The notes: a model not told the origin generated them from the sequence alone. Shown: positions 13,721 to 22,119, numbered from the stretch's first letter. The stretch is DNA of 22,531 bases from an uncultured Eubacteriales bacterium (GCA_948938605.1 CARAIG010000066.1:1-22531); one strand, 5' to 3'. Program-made: numbers and translations.

Positions 13721-14888
13721 CCTTATTGGCGGCATCTTTTTTGCCGTTTGCTTCGTCGCTGTCCGCAACCGCGTCGGTGTTTGCTGCTCCGTCGCCGTCA
13801 GGCGTTGTTGTATCCGCACTGCCATTTGCGATTTCGTCGGCAATGTCGGTAATTTCGGCTATGTCTTCAATGCCGTCGTCAGTTGAGTAAACATCGGTAT
13901 CGTCGCCGTTTTCATCCGCAGCAGATACAGGAAGTTCGTCCGCAGCACCGTCCGCTTGTTCGCCGTTTCCGTCCGTCTTGGCGCGTTGGTTTTTCTTCTT
14001 TTTCTTTACTTCTACGGGGTGGAACAATGCAAATGTCTTCATCATATGCGTTTGCCATACAAGGGGCACGTACATACCGCCGAACATAAGTAACAGTACC
14101 AAAAGTATTGTAAACAGCATAGAACTGGACAATGCAAAATACAGCGCTATAGGTATCATTGTCAGCAAAAAGTGTATTATATTAGGCAAAATGTTTAGCC
14201 ACATAAGGCGCCAAGCGTCGTCCAAGTTGTCGGCTACCGATTGTTTGTACACCGTTGCTACCGAACACAAAATAAACAAGTAAATTGCCACAAACATTAT
14301 TACAATGCAGATAAGCACCAAAAGCACTATCCACAGCCACTTTAAATGAGGCATTGCGGCTAAGGTGCATACGTAAAATTCGTATGCTCCGAATACCGAA
14401 AACGAAAGGATAACGTTTGTTGCAAGGGCGTAAACAATGCTTGCCTTGACACCTTTACCAAAACTTTTGAATACGCCGACGGTTGACAGTTTACCAGTCC
14501 AAAACGCGTCGCGAATGACGGCAAAACCGCCCGACAGTATCAAAGAACAAAGCAAAGACGCCGCAACGCAGTAAAGCCCCGTTATTAAATTGTTGTGTTG
14601 GGATACGTAAGCGTAGTGATCCATCATACCTTCCCAAACGCCTGTGGAAAAACCAAGTCCGTTAAGCATAGGCAAAGTCATACCGAAATTGCTATTGTTG
14701 CTTGAACCGAGTATCATTACCACGACTATCGGCGCAATGCACAGTATCATAAGTATGCTGAAACCGAACAGACGCATTATATTTTCGCGGTACAATACTT
14801 TAAAGAAATTCCAAGTATTAAGGCGATTGAGACGCTTTGTAACGTGCTGGTTGCGCTCGTTATTTAATTTTATTTTGCTGTAATCCAT
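13713..14888 (-). CDS. Multi-pass membrane protein with long acidic tail, unknown function
   Basis: The 391-residue protein has about six hydrophobic segments in residues 40-290 (for example FGFSILMILCIAPIVVVMIL and WLWIVLLVLICIVIMFVAIY). A KKKKK patch near residue 300 follows, then a C-terminal tail of about 85 residues almost wholly of Asp, Glu, Ala, Gly, Thr and Asn, which is probably disordered. The layout of the membrane part recalls the YesL/DUF624-like group, but I cannot establish this. The start ATG 14888 is preceded by AAGGA 9 bases upstream. Its promoter is at 14992-15020, and the leader contains tandem 21-base repeats. It overlaps the methyltransferase start by 8 bases. Confidence 0.78.
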   Translation of the reverse strand: MDYSKIKLNNERNQHVTKRLNRLNTWNFFKVLYRENIMRLFGFSILMILCIAPIVVVMILGSSNNSNFGMTLPMLNGLGFSTGVWEGMMDHYAYVSQHNNLITGLYCVAASLLCSLILSGGFAVIRDAFWTGKLSTVGVFKSFGKGVKASIVYALATNVILSFSVFGAYEFYVCTLAAMPHLKWLWIVLLVLICIVIMFVAIYLFILCSVATVYKQSVADNLDDAWRLMWLNILPNIIHFLLTMIPIALYFALSSSMLFTILLVLLLMFGGMYVPLVWQTHMMKTFALFHPVEVKKKKKNQRAKTDGNGEQADGAADELPVSAADENGDDTDVYSTDDGIEDIAEITDIADEIANGSADTTTPDGDGAANTDAVADSDEANGKKDAANKDE

Positions 14889-14936
14889 TTAAAATTCCTT
14901 ATGTTCGGGACAAAAGCACAAAATGCCCGCCCGCAA

Positions 14937-14990
14937 TGATATTTGATATCCACGTAGTGATATTCTATATCCACGTAGTGATATTTTATA
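14937..14990. repeat. Tandem 21-base TGATAT repeats
   Basis: TGATAT occurs at 14937, 14958 and 14979, exactly 21 bases apart, and ATATCCACGTAG lies between them. ATATCCAC and GTGATAT are nearly inverse complements, so each unit can form a small hairpin with a GTA loop. The array lies between divergent genes, inside the predicted leader of the membrane-protein transcript. Confidence 0.85.
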
Positions 14991-14991
14991 T

Positions 14992-15020
14992 ATTGTACCA
15001 AATATGCGGATTTTTTTCAA
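14992..15020 (-). promoter_or_regulatory. Promoter of the membrane protein-methyltransferase-hslO unit
   Basis: On the minus strand TTGAAA (15015-15020) and TGG-TACAAT (14992-14997) have a 17-base spacer. Transcription would start near 14986, so the 21-base repeats would be transcribed as part of a leader of about 100 bases. Confidence 0.8.
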
Positions 15021-15091
15021 CCTTATAGCGAAATATTTTGAAACAGAATATTTTAAGCCTTTTATTTCATATCTTACTTAAAAGGAGATTT

Positions 15092-16072
15092 ATGAAAACC
15101 TTAGGCATTGTAGGCGCAAGCGGACTTGTGGGCGAAAGCCTTATCAAAATTATTTCGGGGAAAAATTTAAATATCCGAATACGACTTTTCGGAAACGAAT
15201 CGACGGGAAAGAAAATAGAAGTTGCTTCCAAACGTATAACGGTGGAACCTTGTTCGTCCCTTTTAGACGCCGAATTGGACTACGCTATGTTTATGGCTAA
15301 CGAACTTGTTGCGCAGCATTACGTTATTCCCCTTGCAAAGCGGGGAGTTGTTTGCATAGATAACAGTTCGTACTTCCGTCTTAATAAAAGCGTACCCCTT
15401 GTAGTAACCTGCATTAACGGGCAAACGATAGGACGAAACAAAATAATTGCAAACCCCAACTGCTCGACCATTCAAACAGTTATTGCAGTAAATGCGTTGA
15501 AAACATTGGAACCCGTTAAAATGACTGCGGTAACGTATCAGTCGGTAAGCGGCGCGGGACGGGAAGGATTGCTCGACCTAAAATACAACCGCGGTTACGG
15601 CAATTTAAAATGTTTCAGTCACCCTATTGCAAATAACCTGATTCCGCAAATAGGCAGTCAAACCGCAAACGGAATGACAAGCGAAGAATTAAAAATGGTT
15701 AACGAAAGCAAAAAGATACTTGACCTGCCGCGGCTGAAAGTTAATAGTTTTTGCTGTCGGGTACCTATTGCGCGCGCTCACGGCGTATTTTTAAATTTGG
15801 TATGCAAACAAAAAATAAACGTCGGCGAAATAAAAACTTTGTTAAGCAGCGCGCCCAACGTTTTGTTAATGGACGGCGACAATTTGTACCCTATGCCTAT
15901 AAACATTGCAAACACCAAATACGTTGGAGTCGGACGGATTACGCAGGATTTGACAAACAAAAATGCAGTAAATATGTTTATTGTTGCCGACAACCTTTTG
16001 CGCGGAGCGGCATATAATGCATATGAAATATTGGAAGAAGTAATGCGCTTAGACGGATATATTAATGAGTAA
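15092..16072 (+). CDS. asd: Aspartate-semialdehyde dehydrogenase
   Basis: Reduces aspartyl phosphate to aspartate semialdehyde with NADPH, the branch point to lysine/diaminopimelate, threonine and methionine. Seen: the nucleotide-binding start GIVGASGLVGESL, the active site NPNCST with catalytic Cys124, and YQSVSGAGREGL. At 326 residues it is slightly short. It is divergent from the usual sequence: the FSAGGS region reads FMANEL, and the RVPVxxGHS region reads RVPIARAHG. ATG 15092 has AAAGGAG (15081-15087) upstream, better than the in-frame ATG at 15038. It overlaps dapA by 8 bases (ATGAGTAA), so the two are coupled. Confidence 0.92.
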   Translation: MKTLGIVGASGLVGESLIKIISGKNLNIRIRLFGNESTGKKIEVASKRITVEPCSSLLDAELDYAMFMANELVAQHYVIPLAKRGVVCIDNSSYFRLNKSVPLVVTCINGQTIGRNKIIANPNCSTIQTVIAVNALKTLEPVKMTAVTYQSVSGAGREGLLDLKYNRGYGNLKCFSHPIANNLIPQIGSQTANGMTSEELKMVNESKKILDLPRLKVNSFCCRVPIARAHGVFLNLVCKQKINVGEIKTLLSSAPNVLLMDGDNLYPMPINIANTKYVGVGRITQDLTNKNAVNMFIVADNLLRGAAYNAYEILEEVMRLDGYINE

Positions 16073-16895
16073 ATCGGTAATTACGGCGTTAGCCACACCT
16101 TTTAAAAACGGCAAAATAGATATAGACGGTTACGTTAAACTGTGCAAGTTTCAACAGGAAAACGGAGTTGACGCTTTACTTGCGTTAGGCACCACAGCCG
16201 AAGCGCAACTGTTAAGCCGCTGCGAACGCAAACTGCTGCTTGCGTTAACAAAAGCAACAGTCAATTTGCCGATTGTAGCCGGCATAGAAGAACCGTCCAC
16301 AGCGCAAGCTTGCAGGGAAGCCGAACAGTACGCCTTGCTGGGCGCAAGCGCAATTATGGTTGCTCCGCCGTCCTTTTGCAAATGTACGCCGAGCGGATAT
16401 TTCCGTCATATCGAAGCGATATTTTTAGCAAGTAAACTGCCTGTGATTTTGTACAATATACCGTCCCGCGCGGGATACGCATTAGACCGTAAAACGGTTA
16501 AACGGCTTACCGAACGGGGATACGTAAATTACGTAAAAGACAGTTCGTCCAACTGCGATTTTGCAACAAAAATATCGCCCTATTGCAACGTTTTGTGCGG
16601 AAGCGACGAACGCCTTAGCGATTACCTTAAAGCAAACGCCTGCGGGGTGATATCCGTCGTTTCTAACGTTGCGCCACGCCTTACAAAAGCGGCTGTAAAC
16701 GGCAATGAAGCCGTAAAACGGCAATTCGACACATTGGCAAGCCTTGCAATGCAGGAAATAAACCCTATTGCAGTTAAATATATGCTGTACAAAAGGGGCA
16801 TTTTTGCAAGCTACGAAATGCGGTTGCCGTTGACGCGCGCAAGCGCAAAAACTCGCCGAGCGATTAACGAAAATTGGGAAGAAAACATAATTTGA
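16065..16895 (+). CDS. dapA: 4-Hydroxy-tetrahydrodipicolinate synthase
   Basis: Condenses pyruvate with aspartate semialdehyde, the first step specific to lysine and diaminopimelate. Active-site residues are present: Thr43-Thr44 in LGTTAEA, Tyr130 in ILYNIPSRAG (with Arg135), and the Schiff-base Lys158 in YVKDSS. The usual GTTGE reads GTTAE here, a mild change. At 276 residues it is a little shorter than the family's usual 290. The start ATG 16065 overlaps the asd stop. dapB follows after 40 bases. Confidence 0.94.
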   Translation: MSKSVITALATPFKNGKIDIDGYVKLCKFQQENGVDALLALGTTAEAQLLSRCERKLLLALTKATVNLPIVAGIEEPSTAQACREAEQYALLGASAIMVAPPSFCKCTPSGYFRHIEAIFLASKLPVILYNIPSRAGYALDRKTVKRLTERGYVNYVKDSSSNCDFATKISPYCNVLCGSDERLSDYLKANACGVISVVSNVAPRLTKAAVNGNEAVKRQFDTLASLAMQEINPIAVKYMLYKRGIFASYEMRLPLTRASAKTRRAINENWEENII

Positions 16896-16935
16896 TTTTA
16901 ATGCCTAGCGACGTAATTTTAAAGGGGCGTAATTA

Positions 16936-17559
16936 ATGAATATTGCAGTATTCGGAGCAAAAGGACGGGTAGGAAAACGCGTTGCGGAAATTGCCGCAGA
17001 ACGCAGTCATAACGTGTGGCTGTTGGATAAAAACTACAGCGAAAACGCAACGGAAAAAATTGATGCGGCAATAGACTTTGCCACCGCCGAAGCGACTGAC
17101 GAAGTCGTTGAATTTTGCAAGCAAAAAAAATGTCCCCTTGTATTGGGGACGACAGGTTTAAACGAAGCGCAACAGCGCAAAGTCGACGAACTGAAACAAA
17201 GCGTTGCCGTAATACAAAAAGCGAACTTTGCAGAAGGAATAGATATGCTTTACAAACTGTGCGAGTTGGTAAGCAAACAACTGCATTGGGACTGCGCTGT
17301 GGTAGAAACCCACCGCAAGGGAAAGAAGGATGCGCCTAGCGGTACAGCCAAAACACTTGCCGCCGTCATAGCGGAAAATTTGGGAAGTTTTAAAAGCGTG
17401 GAAACGCATTCGCTTAGAATCGGGAGTAATTTCGGCAAACACGAAGTTACGTTTGCGGCAAACGGCGAAAGCCTTACAATTACGCATCAGGCGGAAAACG
17501 TCGATATTTTTGCATTGGGCGCAATTAAGGAAGCGGAAAGAATTGCCGAATTGAAATAA
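16936..17559 (+). CDS. dapB: 4-Hydroxy-tetrahydrodipicolinate reductase (short form)
   Basis: Reduces the DapA product to tetrahydrodipicolinate with NAD(P)H. Seen: the N-terminal nucleotide-binding GAKGRVGKRV, LGTTGLNEAQ, NFAEGIDMLYKL, the active-site ETHRKGKKDAPSGTA, and HSLRIGSNFGKHEV near the C-terminus. It has 207 residues, against 240-270 in most relatives; the missing part is between the first strand and GTTGL. In the catalytic motif the usual HH pair reads HR, so the second His is Arg, while the proton-donating first His and the Lys are kept. AAGGGG lies before ATG 16936. The TAA stop is also the first triplet of a TAATGCGG repeat module. Confidence 0.92.
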   Translation: MNIAVFGAKGRVGKRVAEIAAERSHNVWLLDKNYSENATEKIDAAIDFATAEATDEVVEFCKQKKCPLVLGTTGLNEAQQRKVDELKQSVAVIQKANFAEGIDMLYKLCELVSKQLHWDCAVVETHRKGKKDAPSGTAKTLAAVIAENLGSFKSVETHSLRIGSNFGKHEVTFAANGESLTITHQAENVDIFALGAIKEAERIAELK

Positions 17560-17802
17560 TGCGGACTTGCGGTTGAATTTAGTTTAATTGTGCGGCTGCG
17601 CCTAGATGTCTCGACTACGCTCGACATGACATAGTAGATAATGCGGAATTAAGGTTGAGTTTAATTAATTACGGTGGGCACGAGTCTGCCAACCCTACGA
17701 ATAATTGATTATTCATAATTAATTCATTTATAGTGCGGCTCGTATTACTCGCATAGATTTATCCACGCGTTCGCTTCGCTCACTTGGTCGAAATGACATA
17801 TT
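17557..17802. repeat. Repeat mosaic after dapB
   Basis: Non-coding. It begins at the dapB stop with TAATGCGGACTTGCGG and TTTAGTTTAATT. Next come a TCTCGACTACGCTCGACATG palindrome (17610-17629), a second AATGCGGAATTAAGGTTGAG module (17640-17659), and a GGGCACGAGTCTGCCAACCC unit (17676-17695, with a relative at 22350-22381). Finally, ATCCACGCG...GGTCGAAATGACAT (17759-17800) is a relative of 47-91. From 17803 to 17859 I see nothing recognisable. Confidence 0.7.
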
Positions 17803-17859
17803 TTTTTCACGCTTACTTCCCTAAGTATATAGAAAAGTACGTTTTATTAATACCAATAT

Positions 17860-17963
17860 CTAAGCCCGTAGATGGGGGGCGGATACAAGACAAACGAATA
17901 GCCCGCTAGGGAGCGTACTAAGCGTACGTGACCAAGCGGGCTATGATGTTTAACAACGCAGAC
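17860..17963 (+). repeat. Covarying hairpin element, copy B (3' end lost)
   Basis: Starts CTAAGCCCGTA (17860-17870). The inner stem is ATAGCCCGCT (17898-17907) with AGCGGGCTAT (17935-17944), ten perfect pairs, around the core GGGAGCGTACTA and CGTACGTGAC. After GATGTTTAACAACGCA the expected right end is absent and unrelated sequence follows to 17988. It is the clearest case of a stem that differs in sequence from copies A and C yet still pairs. Confidence 0.8.
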
Positions 17964-17988
17964 GTCCCTAAATCATCTTACATTCTTC

Positions 17989-18109
17989 TAAGACCGTAGA
18001 AACGAGCAAGACAAGGCGGACGCGGATTTTGCGACAGGAACGTACTAGACGTACGTGACTTAGCAAAAACGCAAGTCCAACAAAGTATTGCGATGTTTAT
18101 ACGGTCTTA
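17989..18109 (+). repeat. Covarying hairpin element, copy C
   Basis: Ends are TAAGACCGTA (17989-17998) and TACGGTCTTA (18100-18109). Both differ from copy A at the matching position, so pairing is kept. The inner arms GGAC-GCG-TTTTGC and GCAAAA-CGC-GTCC enclose GGAACGTACTA and CGTACGTGACT. The right part TATTGCGATGTTTATACGG is shared with copy A. The right end encodes the last residues and stop of the U32 gene on the minus strand. Confidence 0.82.
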
Positions 18110-19347
18110 CGGAGAATGTCGCCGACAGCCAATAAACCATACGGACAGTTAATAGTAAGTATCTGCTTTACTTTGTTGCACACTTGTACCGTTTGACCTT
18201 TTTCGTCTATGCAAAAGTTTACGGTAAAAGACTTGTTTGTGTCGGCTGAGACGGACAATGTTTCCAATGTTTCGCCCAAGACAAATTTGTTGCGCTGTTC
18301 GATTGTAATTGTACCGTCAGCGTTAACTTTTTTTACCACCGCTACAAACTTGTAAGTTTCCGTAGCTTTACTTGAAGGATAGTATTGACGGGACTGCTCC
18401 TCGTCGAAGTAAAAACCGGTTGTGTATTCGCGGTGGGAAGCCTTGTCAAGTTCGGCGTTGAGTTCGGCAATCAGACTGTCGTCGAAAGCGTCTTGCGCAA
18501 TTGCGTTTAACGCCCTACGGTATGCGTTGATAACCGTAGCTACGTAAAAAGCCGACTTCATACGTCCTTCAACTTTTAAACTCACAACCCCCGCATTTAA
18601 AACTTGGGGTAAATGCGCAAGCATATTCATATCCTTGCTGTTAAATATGTAGGTGCCGCGTTCGTCTTCGCAGACGGGCATATAATCTTCGCGCCCTACT
18701 TCGCGCACTTGCCACTGCCAACGGCACGCTTGCACGCATTCACCGCGGTTAGCATCGCGGTTGCTTAAATAGTTGGACATAAGGCATCTGCCCGACATAC
18801 TGATACACATTGCCCCGTGAACGAACGTTTCCAATTGCACGTCGGGACAAAACCCGGCAATTTCATTTATTTCCGTCAAAGGGACTTCGCGCGCAAGCAC
18901 TACCCGTTCGGCTCCAAGTTCGTGCCAAAACTTGACTGCGTGCTTATTGGTTGTGTTTGCTTGCGTTGAAATATGGATTTTTAAATTACTGTTATTGCGG
19001 ACAAAGTCGAATACGCCGATGTCGGAAATCAACACCGCATCGACGTTTGCTTTTTCCAAAACGCGCAAGTAATCTGCCAAGTCGGCAAAGTCGGCGTTTT
19101 TTGCAAAAATATTTAATGTAACATAAACTTTTACGTTGCGTTCGTGCGCATACGCTACCGCTTGCTTTATTTCGTCGTCATCAAAATTGTCGGCATAGGC
19201 GCGCAGTCCGTAACGCTTACCCGCAAGATATACGGCGTTTGCGCCAAAATGAATTGCAGTAATCAACTTTTCCATACTGCCCGCAGGGGCTAGTAATTCG
19301 ACGTTTTGCGCCAATTTTTGAGTATTTTTAGATATTATGTGTGTCAT
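18097..19347 (-). CDS. U32 family protein, TrhP-like tRNA 5-hydroxyuridine synthase
   Basis: U32 proteins were once called collagenases. Several, such as E. coli TrhP (YegQ) and Bacillus TrhP1/TrhP2 (YrrN/YrrO), are needed to hydroxylate uridine 34 in tRNA using prephenate. Seen: VELLAPAGSMEKL near the N-terminus, the family signature ETFVHGAMC, then GRCLMSNYLSNRDANRGECV and CRWQW with conserved cysteines. It has 416 residues. The neighbour trmR, which methylates the hydroxyuridine, supports this role; a 23S rRNA-modifying relative (RlhA type) is less likely. ATG 19347 has no Shine-Dalgarno and TATAAT (19353-19358) lies 5 bases upstream, without a good -35. The C-terminal Lys-Thr-Val and stop are encoded by repeat element C. 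Confidence 0.87.
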   Translation of the reverse strand: MTHIISKNTQKLAQNVELLAPAGSMEKLITAIHFGANAVYLAGKRYGLRAYADNFDDDEIKQAVAYAHERNVKVYVTLNIFAKNADFADLADYLRVLEKANVDAVLISDIGVFDFVRNNSNLKIHISTQANTTNKHAVKFWHELGAERVVLAREVPLTEINEIAGFCPDVQLETFVHGAMCISMSGRCLMSNYLSNRDANRGECVQACRWQWQVREVGREDYMPVCEDERGTYIFNSKDMNMLAHLPQVLNAGVVSLKVEGRMKSAFYVATVINAYRRALNAIAQDAFDDSLIAELNAELDKASHREYTTGFYFDEEQSRQYYPSSKATETYKFVAVVKKVNADGTITIEQRNKFVLGETLETLSVSADTNKSFTVNFCIDEKGQTVQVCNKVKQILTINCPYGLLAVGDILRKTV

Positions 19348-19444
19348 AGTATATTATAAAATATTATTTTTTTGCGTTATTTAGTGTTTTGCGCGTCATA
19401 TTCGGTAATTTTGCGCATTTGCGGATTAAATTGCATTGAGTACG

Positions 19445-20029
19445 CTACCGCAGTTTAACGGATACGGTTACACCGTCGCCGACGCGGTAAAGCGTTGTAG
19501 AAAACCTGTCCGACGTGGTAATTTCGTCCAAAAACGCACGCATATTGCGCGCTACCGTTATGTGCTTGTGACGGGGGTTATCGGGGACGTTTTCCACAAG
19601 CCCCTTGTACAATGCGTTGTCGCACACAAGAGTTCCGCCTACTTCCAACAAGTCGGTCAAGTACGGCAAAAAAGCCTTGTATTGCCCTTTTGGTCCGTCA
19701 AGAAAAATAAAATCGTATTGCCCGCTTAGGTACCCTATTATTTCACGCGCGTCGCCGACAAACAAATTGACCCTGTCGGACACGCCGAACAAGGCAAAAT
19801 TTTCCTTTGCCAAGTTAGCGTTGTTTTCGTCCATTTCCACAGTGTTAAGGGTTGCGCCGCAAGCGGATAGCATTACTATGCCGCTATACCCTATTGCAGT
19901 GCCTATTTCCAAAATGCGTTTAGGCTGACGGTCCTTTACCGTATTGTAAAGCAATTCCTTTGTGTCGTCCAACATTACAGGAATGTAACGTTCGCGCGCA
20001 AATTGTTCTATCTGTTGAAGTGTTTTCAT
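19445..20029 (-). CDS. trmR: tRNA 5-hydroxyuridine O-methyltransferase
   Basis: SAM-dependent O-methyltransferase of family 3 with 194 residues. Seen: RILEIGTAIGYSGIVML (motif I), TVEMDENNANLA (ribose-binding acid), VGDAREII, and FIFLDGPKGQYKAFLPYL, followed by LVCDNALYKGLV, the metal-binding acidic part of this family. In Bacillus subtilis the YrrM/TrmR protein methylates 5-hydroxyuridine 34 to 5-methoxyuridine in tRNA, widening decoding at the wobble position. The adjacent U32 gene fits this pathway. It starts 16 bases after the rnj stop, without a strong Shine-Dalgarno, so expression is likely tied to rnj. Confidence 0.88.
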   Translation of the reverse strand: MKTLQQIEQFARERYIPVMLDDTKELLYNTVKDRQPKRILEIGTAIGYSGIVMLSACGATLNTVEMDENNANLAKENFALFGVSDRVNLFVGDAREIIGYLSGQYDFIFLDGPKGQYKAFLPYLTDLLEVGGTLVCDNALYKGLVENVPDNPRHKHITVARNMRAFLDEITTSDRFSTTLYRVGDGVTVSVKLR

Positions 20030-20045
20030 AAAAAGCGGGATACCG

Positions 20046-21896
20046 TTATACTTCCAGTATTAAAGGCAGCACAACGGGATTGCGCTTGTAGGTAACTCGG
20101 AAGTAATGCTTGATTGAACGCTGTATGGCTGTCTTTAACGAGGCTACCGTATAATTTGGCGTTAAAACACGATTAAGTTCGGTCGCAACTTCCCTGCGGA
20201 TATCCGCTAAGGGATTGTCGCCTGCGCCGTCGCCCGCAAAGAAGCAGCCGCGGGATACTATTTCGATATCGGCGGCTAGTTTACCCGTACGCTTGTCCAC
20301 GCCCGCAACGCACACGAGTATGCCGTCTTCGGCAAGAGTCAAACGGTCGCGAAGTACGGTATTGCCTACGTCCCCTACGCCTAAACCGTCCACCATTACG
20401 CTGCCGCCGTTAACTTGTCCGCTGATTTTAAATACGGAATTGTCAAGTTCGATGCAGTCGCCGATGTCGGGAACAATTATGTTGGCGCGCTTGTGATGCA
20501 GTTTTTCCACCAACATTGCGTGTTGTTTTAAGTGACGGTACTCGCCGTGAACGGGGATAAAGTACTTGGGTTTTGCAAGGGTGTAAACCAACTTCAATTC
20601 TTCCTGACAGGCGTGTCCCGATACGTGTACCGCCGACAAAGCGGAATAAACCACTACCGCGCCCAAACGGTACAGTTTGTTTATAACGCTGTATACGTCG
20701 CGTTCGTTGCCGGGAATGGGCGTTGCGGATATAACGATTGTATCGTTGGAGCCTATTTGGACTTTGTTAAATTCGCCGTCTGCCATACGCATTAACGCCG
20801 ACATAGGTTCGCCTTGGCTGCCTGTCGACAAAATTACCAGTTTGCCGTCGTCTACGCCGTTGATTTTGTCAATGTCGACGAATGTGTTTTTGTCCACTTT
20901 AAGCAAGCCTATACGCTGAGCCGTTTCGATATACTTAATCATACTGCGACCTGATACGGCAATTTTACGCTTGTACAATGCGGCAAGGTCGATTATCATA
21001 CTGAGACGGTCGATATTGGACGCAAACGTAGCAATAATTATACGTCTGCCCTTGGCGTCCTGGAAAACTTTGTTTATCGTTTCCTGCACTACCGATTCGC
21101 TCATGGTATATCCCGGCTTTTCGACGTTGGTGGATTCGCTCATAAGCAGCAAAACGCCCTGTTTGCCTATTTCCGCAATGCGGTTAAGGTTCATAATTTC
21201 GTTGCCTAAGGGCGTGTAGTCTATTTTAAAGTCGCCCGTATGGAGTACGGTACCGACGGGGGTACGCAAGCAAACGGCTACCGAACCCGCTACCGAATGG
21301 GACACGTGGATAAACTCCGCCGAAAAATGTCCCAACGACACTATGCTTTTAGAGGACACCGCCACAAGGTTAACCTTGTCGACGATGTTGTGTTCCAACA
21401 ACTTGTTTTCCACAAGCGCAAGGGTAAGCTTTGTGCCGTAGATATCGATTTTACCGCCCAACTGTTCCACCAAATAAGGCACTGCGCCTATGTGGTCTTC
21501 GTGTCCGTGTGTTAACAGCAAGCCGCGGACTTTACTGCGGTTTTCCACAAGATAAGACATATCGGGAATAACCATATCGACGCCGGGCATATCCGAATTG
21601 GGAAAAGCGGTTCCCGCATCCAAAATTACTATCGAATCGCCGTATTCGAAAACGGTCATATTCTTTCCGATTTCGCCGACGCCGCCCAAAAACATTACTT
21701 TGAGTTTGCCGCGCGGACTGTAATGATCGCGTTCGCGGACAGGTTCCGCCACAAGACGTCCGGTTTTTACGTTGGGGTTAGTACTCAAATTGTTTTTTGA
21801 GCGGGGCTTGCTTTCACGTTTTTCGGGCTTGACAGGTTTTGAGTGTTTAGCATTTTGAGTATTCTTTACTTTTTTTTCTTTTTCTTTCTTTTCCAT
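20046..21896 (-). CDS. rnj: Ribonuclease J
   Basis: Metallo-beta-lactamase/beta-CASP ribonuclease with 5'-3' exonuclease and endonuclease activity in mRNA decay and rRNA maturation. Seen: a Lys-rich, probably disordered N-terminal extension of about 60 residues, then LKVMFLGGVGEIGKNM and the zinc site LLTHGHEDHIGA. Further motifs are LHTGDFKIDYTP, PIPGNERDVYSVINKLYRLG and HVSGHACQEELKL, with IPVHGEYRHLKQHA near the middle of the beta-CASP region. With 616 residues it is longer than the usual 555, mainly because of the extension. AAAGGA lies 6 bases before ATG 21896. It is the first gene of a likely rnj-trmR-U32 unit. Confidence 0.96.
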   Translation of the reverse strand: MEKKEKEKKVKNTQNAKHSKPVKPEKRESKPRSKNNLSTNPNVKTGRLVAEPVRERDHYSPRGKLKVMFLGGVGEIGKNMTVFEYGDSIVILDAGTAFPNSDMPGVDMVIPDMSYLVENRSKVRGLLLTHGHEDHIGAVPYLVEQLGGKIDIYGTKLTLALVENKLLEHNIVDKVNLVAVSSKSIVSLGHFSAEFIHVSHSVAGSVAVCLRTPVGTVLHTGDFKIDYTPLGNEIMNLNRIAEIGKQGVLLLMSESTNVEKPGYTMSESVVQETINKVFQDAKGRRIIIATFASNIDRLSMIIDLAALYKRKIAVSGRSMIKYIETAQRIGLLKVDKNTFVDIDKINGVDDGKLVILSTGSQGEPMSALMRMADGEFNKVQIGSNDTIVISATPIPGNERDVYSVINKLYRLGAVVVYSALSAVHVSGHACQEELKLVYTLAKPKYFIPVHGEYRHLKQHAMLVEKLHHKRANIIVPDIGDCIELDNSVFKISGQVNGGSVMVDGLGVGDVGNTVLRDRLTLAEDGILVCVAGVDKRTGKLAADIEIVSRGCFFAGDGAGDNPLADIRREVATELNRVLTPNYTVASLKTAIQRSIKHYFRVTYKRNPVVLPLILEV

Positions 21897-22119
21897 AATC
21901 TATCCTTTGCCGCGCAATATTAAAATACGACGCAGCGCACAAAACGAATGTCGATTAGATTAAGCCTTGATGTATTGCGACTCACCCAACCGATTGCATA
22001 CGTTTTATTTTGTTATATTAAACGTGAGTGCTTTGCTCACAAAAATTTCATATTAGCATTTTTTTAATGCGTAATTGCGGTTACGCATTTAATATGCCAT
22101 AAGGAATATAGCATACAGA

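Noticed and set aside
13721..13843. N-terminal extension of the methyltransferase
   Set aside because: The extra 41 residues are an out-of-frame reading of the acidic tail of the upstream gene. The Rossmann protein starts naturally at MSNSYTILSKYYDEF.
14937..14990. CRISPR array
   Set aside because: Units are 21 bases with nearly identical content throughout, so there are no unique spacers, and no cas genes are nearby.
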